Part shown: positions 18,701-26,413 of the stretch, piece by piece
Layout: every line of letters begins with the position of its first letter
Numbering within the stretch: position 1 is the first letter of the stretch
Assembly: GCF_026107455.2 (NCBI RefSeq)
Contig: NZ_JAPCHY010000001.1
Location: 248,001-312,000 of the forward strand
Direction of reading: 5' to 3'
Source of the DNA: Xanthomonas chitinilytica
GTDB lineage: Bacteria > Pseudomonadota > Gammaproteobacteria > Xanthomonadales > Xanthomonadaceae
Length of the DNA stretch: 64,000 nucleotides
Translations under genes and position numbers: made by a program
The notes under the pieces: generated by a model
Database searches by the model: none
What the model was told of the DNA's origin: nothing
The model's input: only the letters and a program-made list of their open reading frames with translations

Positions 18701-18964
18701 CTTGGTGATGGTGATGCTGTACGGGCCACCCACGCGCAGGCCGCGCGCGTTGTAACGGCCGCTGGCGTCGGTGGTCGCACGGCTGACCGTGCCCGACTCG
18801 ACGTGGACGATGGTGACTTCCGCACCGGCCACAGGCTGGCCTGCCGAAGAAATCACCTGGCCGCCGACGCCGGCGGAGGTGCTCTGTGCGAATGCCGGAG
18901 CAGCCGCCAGCGCGGCGACGAGGCCAAGGGCGAGCTTGGACATCCGGATGCGAGGGTGGTTCAT
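15713..18964 (-). CDS. Oar-like TonB-dependent outer-membrane receptor
   Basis: A 1083-residue outer-membrane protein. A signal peptide ends at AFAQS (about 27). A carboxypeptidase-regulatory-like Ig fold follows (VGGQVISSAGQPVAGAEVTI...), then a plug domain (LPSANRNIQDYIRLDPR; RIDGINASDPFG) and a large 22-strand-type barrel ending in the aromatic SLKYKF. This is the OmpA-related/Oar family common in Xanthomonads, distinct from siderophore receptors. The substrate is unknown. It is monocistronic, bounded downstream by two hairpins. The upstream region contains a PhoB-box-like direct repeat (19121-19138), suggesting phosphate control. Some TonB receptors show a recognisable TonB box near the mature N-terminus; I could not identify one. 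Confidence 0.92.
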   Translation of the reverse strand: MNHPRIRMSKLALGLVAALAAAPAFAQSTSAGVGGQVISSAGQPVAGAEVTIVHVESGTVSRATTDASGRYNARGLRVGGPYSITITKPGEGTKTEEGVYLNLNQVNTVNAALTGDVTTLQSVEVVAVAGGSEIFSANKMGTGSNINRETLEALPSANRNIQDYIRLDPRISQVSKADGAISAGGQNTRYNAIRIDGINASDPFGLESNNLPTERQPVSMDAIEEINIDLANYDTTISGGTGAVINAVTKSGTNEFHGTVYGAYRDKDMVRSRLEGDRSDFNGFEDEKTYGMTFGGPIVKDKLFFFANYEKYERSAPGVSLSDGPYGRGEITDAQIKQVQDFMAGQGYDVGSLSAPDNKTEIEEYAVKLDWNINENHRAALRYNKMEQSVMRFPGLATSTASLSSHWYAQPKTYETWMGELFSDWSENFSTEFKVSHKDYSAIRSPMVDLPHIRINGFGPNNSALLLGTEQNTHVNIVESKELSAFGAGTWYVGDHTVKFGFDYSDNDLMNFYGRNLNGVYTFSDLDAFLDGTPSQYQLRAPRADGSRDDIPASFKLKNTGLFVQDTWAVNYNLSLMFGVRIDIPDFSDQRLYNPDIEELYGYDNTRLVDDKLVQPRVGFNYTFDSDRPTQLRGGVGLFGGAAPNVWLAGAYQNTGLNYVEYDLRGDDAPAFDPTVPPSTAGLTPSAARQNVDIIAPGTKLPSVWKANLAFDHELPWYGMVASAEVLFTKVNDALYFERLDVAAPTTSGTTDNRDIYWNDAGLDPANAGRFGMEVGRIRGVNCTTAEVAADLCPGVKANRPSNMGDVMLLRNTDKGSSSQATFSLSKPMAENWGWSLGYTYTRAKEVSPLTSSQNTSNWNNTLIFNANENVAYDSRYAIKDRVTGTVEWKHNFFGDNATRVGLFYEGRSGRPYSYIFYNDVNGDGATTNDLFYVPAGYGDVLFTGGADMEKAFFDWLEKTPELAGYKGQVVPANSHRAKWVNSFDVRISQEVPGFFKGHKAELALDIMNVGNLLNKKWGLIDDYGFYSTRRVANYAGIDPETGKYVYNFTGSTDNPQIQENNNDKGNTAVSRWSMMLSLKYKF

Positions 18965-19104
18965 GTGTGGGTAGCCTCGATACGAGTTGGCGATTGGGAA
19001 AAAACGCGATCCATCAGCCCCGGGGTCAACCGGGCGCCTGATCGGCTTGAATCTGAGGTGCCTTCCGCAGCGGTTGCAGCCGCAACGGTTAACAACAGAT
19101 TAAC

Positions 19105-19138
19105 ACGATAGCCCCGGATTGTGACGGGATTACGACAG
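19105..19138 (-). promoter_or_regulatory. Candidate Pho box and -10 element for the Oar-like receptor
   Basis: On the minus strand CTGTCGT-AATC-CCGTCAC resembles the PhoB consensus of two 7-base repeats, CTGTCAT, spaced by four bases. Ten bases further is TATCGT, a plausible -10. The spacing fits Pho promoters, in which the box replaces the -35. It lies about 155 nt upstream of the receptor ATG. Inference from pattern only. Confidence 0.4.
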
Positions 19139-19181
19139 GTTTTTCCCGCAGTGCAACACGCCGATCGGTGTCCCGAACGCC

Positions 19182-19784
19182 TCAGATTGCAGCCGGCGCC
19201 AGCTGCAGATAGGTACCGATCCCGTCCAGGAACATCTGCACCGAAATCGCCACCAGCAGCATCCCCATCAGTCGTTCCAGCGCGGTCAGCGCGCGGGCAC
19301 CCAGCAACTTGTAGAGCAGCGGCGCCAACATCAGGATGGCCGCCGTCGCCCCCCAGGCGATCAGCAACGCCAGGCTCCAGTCGCCCAGCCGGGTCGGCTC
19401 GTTGCTGCCCATCAGCATCACCGCAGCCATGCCCGACGGCCCAGCCACCAGCGGGATGGCCATCGGCACGATGAAGGGTTCGCCGTCGGGAACCGCGCCC
19501 ATCAGGCCCTCCGGACGCGGGAAGATCATGCGGATGCCGATCAGGAACAGCACGATGCCGCCGGCGATCGCCACCGACTCCTGGCGCAGGTGCATCAGTT
19601 CCAGCGCGTACTTGCCGCCCCACAGGAACCCCATCAGCACCACCAGCGCGATCAGCAGCTCGCGCACCAGCACGATGCGCTGGCGCCTGGGTGCCAGCGG
19701 CTTGAGCAGGCTCAGGAACACCGGGATGTTGCCCAGCGGATCCAGGATCAGGAACAGCAGCAACGCCGCCGACAGGATGGTCAT
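19182..19784 (-). CDS. MarC/YhgN-family integral membrane protein
   Basis: A 200-residue, six-helix membrane protein of the UPF0056/MarC family, whose transport activity has not been established. The N-terminal LLLFLILDPLGNIPVFLSLL and central PMAIPLVAGPSGMAAVMLMGSN are the family's conserved regions. Its start overlaps the stop of the short-chain dehydrogenase gene, so it is the last cistron of grxD - SDR - marC. The operon context (iron-sulfur glutaredoxin and a dehydrogenase) gives no clear functional clue. Confidence 0.9.
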   Translation of the reverse strand: MTILSAALLLFLILDPLGNIPVFLSLLKPLAPRRQRIVLVRELLIALVVLMGFLWGGKYALELMHLRQESVAIAGGIVLFLIGIRMIFPRPEGLMGAVPDGEPFIVPMAIPLVAGPSGMAAVMLMGSNEPTRLGDWSLALLIAWGATAAILMLAPLLYKLLGARALTALERLMGMLLVAISVQMFLDGIGTYLQLAPAAI

Positions 19785-20527
19785 GCCGGGGGAACCAGCA
19801 CCTGCCCGCGGTATTCCACCCCCGCGGATGACAGCAGGGTGACACAGGCCTCGGCGTAGGCGGCCGGGTCCGTCGCCTGCAGATCCTCCTCATGGGTGAA
19901 GGCACGGGCGCGCAATCCCGTGCGCATCGGGCCCGGCTGCAGCCCGCTGACCCGTACCGGGCCGTTGGCCAGTTCGTGGTGCAGCGACGCCAGCAATCCG
20001 CGCAGGCCATGCTGGGCGACGCCATAGCCGCCCCAATACGCCTGCCCCACCCGCTGCGGGTCGTCCAGCGCGAACACCACTGCCGCGTCCTCGCGCTGCC
20101 GCAGCAACGGCAGGCAGGCCTGGGTCAACCAGCCGCGGGCGGTCAGGTTGACATGGATGGCGCGCGCGAAGGCCGCCGGGTCGCCCAGTTCGAACGGCGT
20201 CAGCCCGGGGAAATCTGCCGCGCAGTGCAACAGGCCGTCCAGGCGCCCCAGCTCGTCGCGCAGGCGCTCGGCCAAGGTGGCGTAGTCGTCCGGGGTGGCG
20301 CCTTCCAGGTCCAGTGGATACAGCAGCGGCTCCGGCCCGGCCTTGGCCACCGCGTCGTAGACCCGGTTGAGGCGGGCCGGCTTGCGCCCCAGCAGCACCA
20401 CGGTGGCGCCCGCGGCGGCACAGGCACTGGCGGCGGCGCTGCCCAGCCCGCCGGCGGCGCCGGCGACCAGCACCACCCGCTCGGCCAGCGGCGACGTCGT
20501 CGCCGGATCCCGCAGGACAGTGCTCAC
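19781..20527 (-). CDS. YciK-like short-chain dehydrogenase with altered catalytic residues
   Basis: A 248-residue SDR-fold protein starting at a GTG (20525-20527) overlapping the grxD stop. The Rossmann motif VAGAAGGLG (about 21-29) and the structural Asn (HVNLTA, 127) are present. The C-terminal LQPGPMRTGLRARAF resembles YciK of E. coli. The YxxxK catalytic pair reads Y168-GVA-Q172, with Gln instead of Lys, and the catalytic Ser position falls in FALDDPQ with no Ser. Cofactor binding may persist while classical oxidoreductase activity is doubtful. Substrate unknown. The gene lies between grxD and marC with overlapping ends. Confidence 0.85.
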   Translation of the reverse strand: MSTVLRDPATTSPLAERVVLVAGAAGGLGSAAASACAAAGATVVLLGRKPARLNRVYDAVAKAGPEPLLYPLDLEGATPDDYATLAERLRDELGRLDGLLHCAADFPGLTPFELGDPAAFARAIHVNLTARGWLTQACLPLLRQREDAAVVFALDDPQRVGQAYWGGYGVAQHGLRGLLASLHHELANGPVRVSGLQPGPMRTGLRARAFTHEEDLQATDPAAYAEACVTLLSSAGVEYRGQVLVPPA

Positions 20528-20844
20528 GATTGGCCGGCCTCGGCCACGATGCGCTTGAGCTCGCCGGACTCGAACAGCTCCAGGATGATGTCGCAGCCGC
20601 CGATCAGCTCGCCGTTGATGAACAACTGCGGGAAGGTGGGCCAGTTCGAATAGCGCGGCAGGTTGGCCCGCACCTCCGGCTCCTCGAGCACGTTGACCGT
20701 CCGCAGCTGCTCCGCGCCGGCCGCCATCAGCGCCTGCACCGCGCGGCTGGAATACCCGCACATCGGGTACTGGGGAGTGCCCTTCATGAACAGGACGAGG
20801 GGATGATGATCGACCTCGGCCTGGATTTTTCCCATCACCGGCAT
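20524..20844 (-). CDS. grxD: Monothiol glutaredoxin GrxD (Grx4 type)
   Basis: A 106-residue monothiol glutaredoxin that carries and delivers [2Fe-2S] clusters with glutathione. The ATG at 20842-20844 has GGAGGT six bases upstream. The active site is CGYS rather than the usual CGFS, a conservative aromatic change. GTPQYPMCGYSSRAV, the glutathione-contact WPTFPQLFI, and GGCDIILEL are all in the expected places. It is the first gene of a three-gene operon with overlapping stops and starts and diverges from the SOD homologue across 119 bp. Confidence 0.95.
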   Translation of the reverse strand: MPVMGKIQAEVDHHPLVLFMKGTPQYPMCGYSSRAVQALMAAGAEQLRTVNVLEEPEVRANLPRYSNWPTFPQLFINGELIGGCDIILELFESGELKRIVAEAGQS

Positions 20845-20963
20845 TTGAAACCTCCCTGCGAGTGCGAAAGAACCGTCCGTCCTGGTCGGATAGACTTTCG
20901 TGACCGGCGATTGTAAGCCCAGTCCACGGACAGCCGGCGCCCTTTTTGCCACCGATCCGGACC

Positions 20964-21542
20964 ATGCCCGTCGAATTCCCCGACCTGCCCTATCCATCCA
21001 ACGCCCTGCAGCCGCACCTGTCGGCCGAAGCCCTGGAGCTTCGCCACGGCACCCATCATCGCGCCTGCGTGGATGCGGTCAATGCCGGCATTGCCGGTAC
21101 CGAATTCGCGGAAATGGGCCTGGAGGAAATCGTCCGCCACAGCCAGGGGAGCCTGTTCGAGGCCGCGGCACAGGCATGGAATCACGGCTTCCAGTGGCAG
21201 TGCCTGCACCCGCGCGGCGGTGGCGAGCCGGACGGGCCGCTGGCCGAACGGATCGCACGCCACTTCGGCGATACCCAGCGCCTGCGCGAGGAGTTCAACC
21301 GCGTCGCACTGTCGATCTTCGGTTCCGGCTGGACGTGGCTGGTGCAGCACCCCGACGGTGCGCTGACGGTGATCGGCACCCGCAACGCGGCCACGCCACT
21401 GACTGGCGACAGCATCCCGCTGCTGGCCTGCTGCGTGTGGGAGCACGCCTATTACCTGGACTACAGGAACGACCGGGCCAGCTACCTGGACGCCTTCTGG
21501 AAGCTGGCGAACTGGGACTTTGCCGCTTCGCGGTTGAGTTGA
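20964..21542 (+). CDS. Iron superoxide dismutase homologue lacking two metal ligands
   Basis: A 192-residue protein that aligns without gaps to E. coli SodB by eye. The fold is well conserved: QAWNHGFQW (His74), FGSGWTWLV, WEHAYYLDYRN (His161). Of the four metal ligands, His27 is Arg (LRHGTHH) and the Asp of DxWEH is Cys157 (CCVWEH). The gateway Tyr35 is also Cys (HHRACV). Codons CGC, TGC and TGC confirm these changes. The frame is intact and codon use resembles the neighbours, so this is not an obvious pseudogene. It may bind metal differently, act non-enzymatically, or be inactive. The start is the ATG at 20964; the ribosome-binding site is weak. It diverges from the grxD operon. Confidence 0.8.
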   Translation: MPVEFPDLPYPSNALQPHLSAEALELRHGTHHRACVDAVNAGIAGTEFAEMGLEEIVRHSQGSLFEAAAQAWNHGFQWQCLHPRGGGEPDGPLAERIARHFGDTQRLREEFNRVALSIFGSGWTWLVQHPDGALTVIGTRNAATPLTGDSIPLLACCVWEHAYYLDYRNDRASYLDAFWKLANWDFAASRLS

Positions 21543-21865
21543 GGCCGCAAACCCCGCTGCCTGTCTTCCAGCGATAGCGGTTGGCAGCATCGGCGGCGGG
21601 GCAGGCCATCGCCAGGGTCGCGCCCGACGCCCCTCAGTTCCTTCGCAGCAGATGTCCCGCTCCGGGACCGCCCCTGCCCGCACAATGATGCAGCAGGCGC
21701 AACGAGCGGTCGTCGCCGGCACCGGGACCACGATGGTCCGCAGGGCCTACCACCCACGCGAGCCTCCGCGTCCGGCAGCACCGGACGCCAGAAACGCGGC
21801 GACACGATCGACGGGAGCCTGCCGCGCTTGCCGGCACGCCCCTCCGGGCCGCCATGGCGTCTGCC
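21543..21865. other. Intergenic region, no gene recognised
   Basis: The 3' ends of the SOD homologue and purK face each other here. I see no gene in it; the only clear structure is the hairpin annotated at 21866-21892. Confidence 0.5.
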
Positions 21866-21892
21866 GGGAATGGCCGCGCTCCGGCCATTCCC
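21866..21892 (-). terminator. Hairpin directly after purK
   Basis: GGGAATGGCC and GGCCATTCCC form a perfect 10-bp stem with a 7-nt loop, six bases past the purK stop on the minus strand. No T-tract follows, so termination is likely but not certain. Confidence 0.55.
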
Positions 21893-21898
21893 CGACCG

Positions 21899-23065
21899 TC
21901 AAACCGGCTGCCGGTCGCCCGACGTTCCGCGCAGTGCCGCCACCACCGGCGCCACCTGCGCCTGGCGGCCCAGTTCGTCCCCCACCTTTTCCAGCGCCGT
22001 GGCCAGCGCCGCGGCGGCATCGTCGCGCAGCGTGGCGTGGCCGACCTTGCGCCCGTCCCGCGGTTGCTTGCCGTAGTCGTGCCAATGCCCGGCCGGCTGT
22101 GCCAGCACCGCACCGGCGTCGGGCATCTGCCCGATCCAGTTCAGCATGCAGGCATGGCCGAGCATGCGGGTATCGCCCAGCGGCAGCCCCAGCACCGCGC
22201 GCAGGTGGTTCTGGAACTGCGAGGTCTCGGCGCCTTCGCTGGTCCAGTGGCCGGAGTTGTGCACCCGCGGCGCCATCTCGTTGGCCAGCAGCTCGCCATC
22301 GCGGCAGAACAGCTCCAACGCGAACACACCGACGTAATCCAGGCGCTCGGCCAGCTTCCTGGCGTAACCGACCGCCGCCTCGTGCTGCGCCCCGCTCACC
22401 CGGGCCGGCGCCAGGCTGGCCGACAGCACGCCGTCGACATGCCAGTTGCCGGTCAACGGCCAGGCCCGGAACTCGCCGTCGCGGCCGCGTACGGCGACCA
22501 CGCTGATCTCCCGCTCGAAGGCGACGAAGCCCTCCAGGATCAGCCCGGTCCGCTCGACCTGCGTGCCCAGCGCCTGCCAGGCCGCATCGATGTCGGCCTC
22601 GCTGCGGATCCGGAACTGGCCCTTGCCGTCGTATCCCAGGCGGCGGGTCTTGACGATGCATGGCGTACCGAACTCGGCGACCCGGGCCGCCAGCTCGTCG
22701 CGGCTGCGGATGTCGGCGAACGGCGGCAGCGGGATGCCCAACTCCCGGAACAGGGTCTTTTCGCTGAGCCGGTCCTGCGCCACCGCCAATGCCTGCGGGT
22801 TGGGGAACACCGGTCGCCGTTGCGCCAGCCACTGTGCGCTGCTGGCCGGCACGTTCTCGAAATCGAAGGTCACCACGTCGACCTTCGCCGCGAACTCGGC
22901 CAGTGCCTCCGGATCATCGAACGCGCCCACCTGCAAGGGCGCCACCTGCCCGGCGCAGGCATCGGCGGCCGGGTCGAGCACCACGAAGCGCAGCCCCAGC
23001 GGGGCACCGGCCAGTACCATCATCCGCGCGAGCTGGCCGCCGCCGAGTATCCCGACCGTGGTCAT
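21899..23065 (-). CDS. purK: N5-carboxyaminoimidazole ribonucleotide synthase
   Basis: A 388-residue ATP-grasp enzyme that converts AIR, bicarbonate and ATP to N5-CAIR in purine synthesis. The N-terminus [12 protein letters not shown] is the PurK hallmark. The ATP-grasp core has [15 protein letters not shown] and [20 protein letters not shown], and [14 protein letters not shown] carries the metal-binding Asn/Glu. The ATG overlaps the purE stop (ATGA), so purE and purK form a translationally coupled pair, as is usual in bacteria. Confidence 0.97.
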   Translation of the reverse strand: MTTVGILGGGQLARMMVLAGAPLGLRFVVLDPAADACAGQVAPLQVGAFDDPEALAEFAAKVDVVTFDFENVPASSAQWLAQRRPVFPNPQALAVAQDRLSEKTLFRELGIPLPPFADIRSRDELAARVAEFGTPCIVKTRRLGYDGKGQFRIRSEADIDAAWQALGTQVERTGLILEGFVAFEREISVVAVRGRDGEFRAWPLTGNWHVDGVLSASLAPARVSGAQHEAAVGYARKLAERLDYVGVFALELFCRDGELLANEMAPRVHNSGHWTSEGAETSQFQNHLRAVLGLPLGDTRMLGHACMLNWIGQMPDAGAVLAQPAGHWHDYGKQPRDGRKVGHATLRDDAAAALATALEKVGDELGRQAQVAPVVAALRGTSGDRQPV

Positions 23066-23565
23066 TGCCGCGGATCGTCGCTGGCCATGACGTCCTCGGT
23101 CTGGCGCTGGCGGAAGGCATCCAGCGCCTGGCCGATCGCCGGCTGCCCGGCCGCCAGCATCGCTGCGGCGAACAACGCCGCATTCGACGCGCCGGCATTG
23201 CCGATGGCGAACGTCGCCACCGGGATGCCGGCCGGCATCTGCACGATCGACAGCAGCGAGTCCATGCCGTTCAGCGCCTTGCTCTGCACCGGCACGCCCA
23301 GCACCGGCACCGCGGTCTTGGCGGCCAGCATGCCCGGCAGGTGCGCCGCGCCGCCGGCGCCGGCGATGATGGCGCGCAGGCCGCGGCCGCCGGCCTGTTC
23401 CGCATAGTCGAACAGCACGTCCGGCGTGCGGTGCGCCGACACCACCCTCACTTCGTAGGGAACGCCCAGCGCATCGAGCTTCTGGGCCGCGTGTTGCATG
23501 GTCTCCCAGTCGGAACGGGAGCCCATCACGATGCCGACAAGCGGCGCGGATTGGTTGGGGTTCAT
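23062..23565 (-). CDS. purE: N5-CAIR mutase
   Basis: A 167-residue class I PurE that moves the carboxyl group of N5-CAIR to give CAIR, the substrate of PurC. It has [13 protein letters not shown] near the N-terminus, VSAHRTPD with the catalytic His, and [11 protein letters not shown]. It is first of the purE-purK pair and diverges from the Trm112-like gene across about 60 bp. Confidence 0.97.
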   Translation of the reverse strand: MNPNQSAPLVGIVMGSRSDWETMQHAAQKLDALGVPYEVRVVSAHRTPDVLFDYAEQAGGRGLRAIIAGAGGAAHLPGMLAAKTAVPVLGVPVQSKALNGMDSLLSIVQMPAGIPVATFAIGNAGASNAALFAAAMLAAGQPAIGQALDAFRQRQTEDVMASDDPRQ

Positions 23566-23624
23566 TGGCCGTCGCCTATCTCAAAGACGTATTCTAGCCA
23601 CCTTCCCCGCAAGACCAAGACCCG

Positions 23625-23894
23625 ATGGACCGCAAACTGCTCGACCTGCTGTGCTCGCCCGACACCCGCCAGCCCCTGTCCCTGCTGGATGCGCGCGGGC
23701 TCGATGCCCTCAACCGGGCCATCGCCAGCGGTGCCGTGGCCCGTGCCGACGGCAGCGCGCAGACGCAGGCGCTGCGCGAGGCGCTGGTCACCCGCGACCG
23801 CAAGCAGGTCTTCCGTGTCGACGACGGCATCCCGGTGCTGCTGGCCGAAGAGGCCATCGCCACCAGCCAGATCGCCGACTTCCCCGAAAAGTGA
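23625..23894 (+). CDS. Trm112/YcaR-like small protein
   Basis: An 89-residue protein of the Trm112/UPF0434 type: LLDLLCSPDTRQPL at the start and VFRVDDGIPVLLAEEA near the end match the two conserved halves of that family. Bacterial YcaR is usually about 60 residues; here a helical insertion (about 30-60) lengthens the middle. Only one of the zinc-binding cysteines seen in some members remains. The stop overlaps the nadC start (TGATG). Biochemical role unknown. Confidence 0.8.
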   Translation: MDRKLLDLLCSPDTRQPLSLLDARGLDALNRAIASGAVARADGSAQTQALREALVTRDRKQVFRVDDGIPVLLAEEAIATSQIADFPEK

Positions 23895-24766
23895 TGCCGC
23901 CCCATCCGCCGACCGCCCCCGATCCGGCACAGGTCGAGGCCGACGTCCGTCGCGCCCTGGCCGAGGACATCGGCAGCGGCGACGTCACCGCCGCGCTGCT
24001 GCCGGACACCGCCGACATCGCTTACCTGCTGTGCAAGCAGGACGCGGTGGTCGCCGGGCGGCCGTGGTTCGACGCCACCCATCGCGCGCTCGATCCGGCG
24101 GTACGGATCGACTGGCGTGTGACCGAGGGCCAGCACGTCGCCGCCGGTACGGTGCTGGCGACGCTGCACGGCCGCAGCCGCAGCCTGGTCAGCGCCGAGC
24201 GCACCTCGCTCAACTTCTTGCAGACGCTTTCGGCCACCGCCACCACCACCGCGCGCTACGTCGCGGCAGTGGCCGGCACCGGCACCCGCATCCTCGACAC
24301 CCGCAAGACCCTGCCCGGCCTGCGCCTGGCGCAGAAGTACGCGGTGCGGTGCGGCGGCGGTGACAACCATCGCATCGGCCTGTTCGATACGGTGATGCTC
24401 AAGGAAAACCACATCCGCGCCGCCGGCTCGCTGACCGGTGCGGTGCAGGCCGCGCGCGCGCAGCAGCCCAGCCTGCCGCTGGTGGTGGAGGTGGAGGACC
24501 TGGAGCAACTGCGCGAGGCGCTGCAGGCCGGCTGCGAGCGCATCCTGATCGACGACTTCACTCCCGCCATGCGCCGCGAGGCGGTGCGCATCGCCGCCGG
24601 CCAGGCTCCCGAAAAGCGTGTTCCGCTGGAAGTGTCCGGCAGCGTCGACCTGGCCGGCGTGCGCGCGATCGCCGAGGACGGCGTGGACTGCATTTCCATC
24701 GGCGGCCTGACCAAGCACGTGCAGGCGATCGACCTGTCGCTGAAGCTGGGGCCGCCGCCGGGTTGA
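23894..24766 (+). CDS. nadC: Quinolinate phosphoribosyltransferase (decarboxylating)
   Basis: A 290-residue NadC converting quinolinate and PRPP to nicotinate mononucleotide in de novo NAD synthesis. The ATG overlaps the preceding stop. Hallmarks: AEDIGSGDVTAALLP near the N-terminus, SAERTSLNFLQTLS, ILDTRKTLPGLR, KYAVRCGGGDNHRIGLFD, LKENHI, and ISIGGLTKHVQAIDLSLKL at the C-terminus. It is followed directly by a GTAG-type REP pair that probably marks the 3' end of the transcript. Confidence 0.97.
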   Translation: MPPHPPTAPDPAQVEADVRRALAEDIGSGDVTAALLPDTADIAYLLCKQDAVVAGRPWFDATHRALDPAVRIDWRVTEGQHVAAGTVLATLHGRSRSLVSAERTSLNFLQTLSATATTTARYVAAVAGTGTRILDTRKTLPGLRLAQKYAVRCGGGDNHRIGLFDTVMLKENHIRAAGSLTGAVQAARAQQPSLPLVVEVEDLEQLREALQAGCERILIDDFTPAMRREAVRIAAGQAPEKRVPLEVSGSVDLAGVRAIAEDGVDCISIGGLTKHVQAIDLSLKLGPPPG

Positions 24767-24782
24767 GGCCGGCGAACTCCCT

Positions 24783-24872
24783 GTAGAGCCGAGCCCATGC
24801 TCGGCTGCTTCCCGATTGTCCCGAACCCTGTTCGCGCTTCGCGCGATGAGCCGAGCATGGGCCCGGCCCTAC
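24783..24872. repeat. Inverted pair of GTAG-type REP elements (SMAG-like)
   Basis: Left unit 24783-24806 starts with GTAG and folds as AGCCGAGC/GCTCGGCT. The right unit 24849-24872, on the other strand, reads GTAG, GGCCGGGCCCATGCTCGGCT. Both are 24 nt long. A terminal GTAG plus a small stem-loop is the hallmark of the SMAG repeats of Stenotrophomonas, which are mobilised by REP-associated tyrosine transposases. No transposase gene is in the window. Confidence 0.8.
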
Positions 24873-24946
24873 AGAAGCGGGGCGCCTTCACGGCTCGGCC
24901 ACGCCCGCCTCTGCGACGCTGCGGCCATCCCCCACAGGAGCCGCGC

Positions 24947-25903
24947 ATGCGCCGGATGCCCTTGCCTGCCTGTCTGGTACTGGCGGTGGCGCCCTTGTCC
25001 GCAGCCGCCGCCGAAGTCTGCGACCTGCCGCCCCGCTATGGGCTGAGCCCCACGGCGATCGCCGTCGTCCGCGCCGCCTGCAACGAACACCGGCTGTGGC
25101 ACCGCCCCTTCATCGATCGCCAGGGCCGGGCGGCGCGGCTGGACGTCACCGAGGCGGAAAGCGCCGATCTCGCCGACCAGGGCCTGGTCGCCTGGCAGCG
25201 GGTGGCCGGCTACTGGCGCGAAAGCGGCACCCTGTCCGCACTGGACGACCTGCCCGGCGCGCGCAGCTGCCAGGCACCGCTGGGCTCGCGCTACCTGGAA
25301 TCGGATTGCCGTGCGTTCCTGCTCGACAATCCCTGGTCGGCCGCGTTCGTCTCCTGGGTGATGGGCCGCGCCGGGGTGGCGGGATTCGCCCGTTCGCCGC
25401 GGCACATCGACTACATCCGCCAGGCGTTCGACAGCCGTCCCGGCGCACCCTACCGGCTCGACGATCCCGCCACCGGCAAGCCCGCACCCGGCGACCTGCT
25501 GTGCTTCCTGCGCGGCGGCGATGTCCCGCGCGGCCACGCCGGGCTGCGGCAGGCGCTGGCCGACAACCGCGCCGCGCACTGGAAGACCCATTGCGAGATC
25601 GTGGTCGCGGCCAACGTCGGCGGCGACCGCACCCTGTACCTGATCGGCGGCAACGTGCTCAACGCGGTCACCCTGCGCATGCTGCCGCTGGACCGCAGCG
25701 GCCGTCTCGAACCACCGCAAGCTCCCGCCACCGGCGAAGGCGAAACGGCGGCCTGGCAACCCGGCTGCACCCCGGCGCGGGAAGCCGAGTGCGATTTCAA
25801 CCGCCGCGACTGGGCCGCGCTGCTGAAGCTGCAGGTTCTACCCGCTCCGACGATGTCGCCACCGCCTCCCGGCACCGGCGAGGGCCTCCCGCCATCGCGA
25901 TGA
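24947..25903 (+). CDS. DUF2272 exported protein, possible cell-wall hydrolase
   Basis: A 318-residue protein whose ATG at 24947 follows AGGAG. A signal peptide ends at AAAAEV (about 21). The middle contains NPWSAAFVSWVMGRAGVAGF and SPRHIDYI, the DUF2272 signature; these proteins have an NlpC/P60-CHAP-like look. The C-terminal tail is proline-rich (about 295-312) and probably disordered. Periplasmic or secreted location is inferred from the signal peptide. Enzymatic activity is unproven. It is flanked by the REP pair and the DUF3301 gene, and no operon partner is evident. Confidence 0.8.
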   Translation: MRRMPLPACLVLAVAPLSAAAAEVCDLPPRYGLSPTAIAVVRAACNEHRLWHRPFIDRQGRAARLDVTEAESADLADQGLVAWQRVAGYWRESGTLSALDDLPGARSCQAPLGSRYLESDCRAFLLDNPWSAAFVSWVMGRAGVAGFARSPRHIDYIRQAFDSRPGAPYRLDDPATGKPAPGDLLCFLRGGDVPRGHAGLRQALADNRAAHWKTHCEIVVAANVGGDRTLYLIGGNVLNAVTLRMLPLDRSGRLEPPQAPATGEGETAAWQPGCTPAREAECDFNRRDWAALLKLQVLPAPTMSPPPPGTGEGLPPSR

Positions 25904-26062
25904 GCCCCACCGCCAACCGGTGCCGGATCGTCCCGGGCTCATCCCGGCAAGCGCATCCCTGTAGGCCTGAACACCTGCTCCCCGCGTACCGGACCGCACC
26001 AGCCCGCAGACATGTCCGCCGATACCGTTCCCCTTTGCCGGCGCCCCGCCTAAAGTAGCCGC

Positions 26063-26413
26063 ATGCCTAGCCTGATCCTGCTGATGATTGCCGGCGCTGC
26101 CGCCTACGCCTTCTGGAACTCCTCGCGCGCAGCCGCCGAACGTGCCGGCGAACTGGGCCGCAACGCCTGCCGCGCCGCCGACGTGCAGTGGCTGGACCAG
26201 AGCGTCCACGCCACCGGCCTGCGCGTGTGCCGCCTGCCCAGCGGCTGGCTGGGATTCGAGCGCACCTTCCGCTTCGATTACTCCTACGACGGCATCGATC
26301 GCCACAGTGGCCGCATGGTCCTGCGCGGCGACCAGCTGCTCTCCTTCGTCGGCCCCAGCGCCGCGCGGATCAGCCAGATCCGGCCGGACGCCGAGGATGT
26401 CGAGGACGCCTGA
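26063..26413 (+). CDS. DUF3301 small membrane-anchored protein
   Basis: A 116-residue protein: one N-terminal membrane helix (about 3-17), then a helical region (SSRAAAERAGELGRNAC) and a beta-rich domain containing DVQWLDQSVHATGLRVCRLPSG and FERTFRFDYSYDG, the conserved DUF3301 core. Function unknown. It is a single gene 159 bp after the DUF2272 gene. Confidence 0.85.
   Translation: MPSLILLMIAGAAAYAFWNSSRAAAERAGELGRNACRAADVQWLDQSVHATGLRVCRLPSGWLGFERTFRFDYSYDGIDRHSGRMVLRGDQLLSFVGPSAARISQIRPDAEDVEDA

Noticed and set aside
15548..19111. 1187-codon plus-strand frame opposite the TonB receptor
   Set aside because: The receptor has a signal peptide, plug and barrel end on the minus strand; the opposite frame is a shadow and crosses both hairpins.
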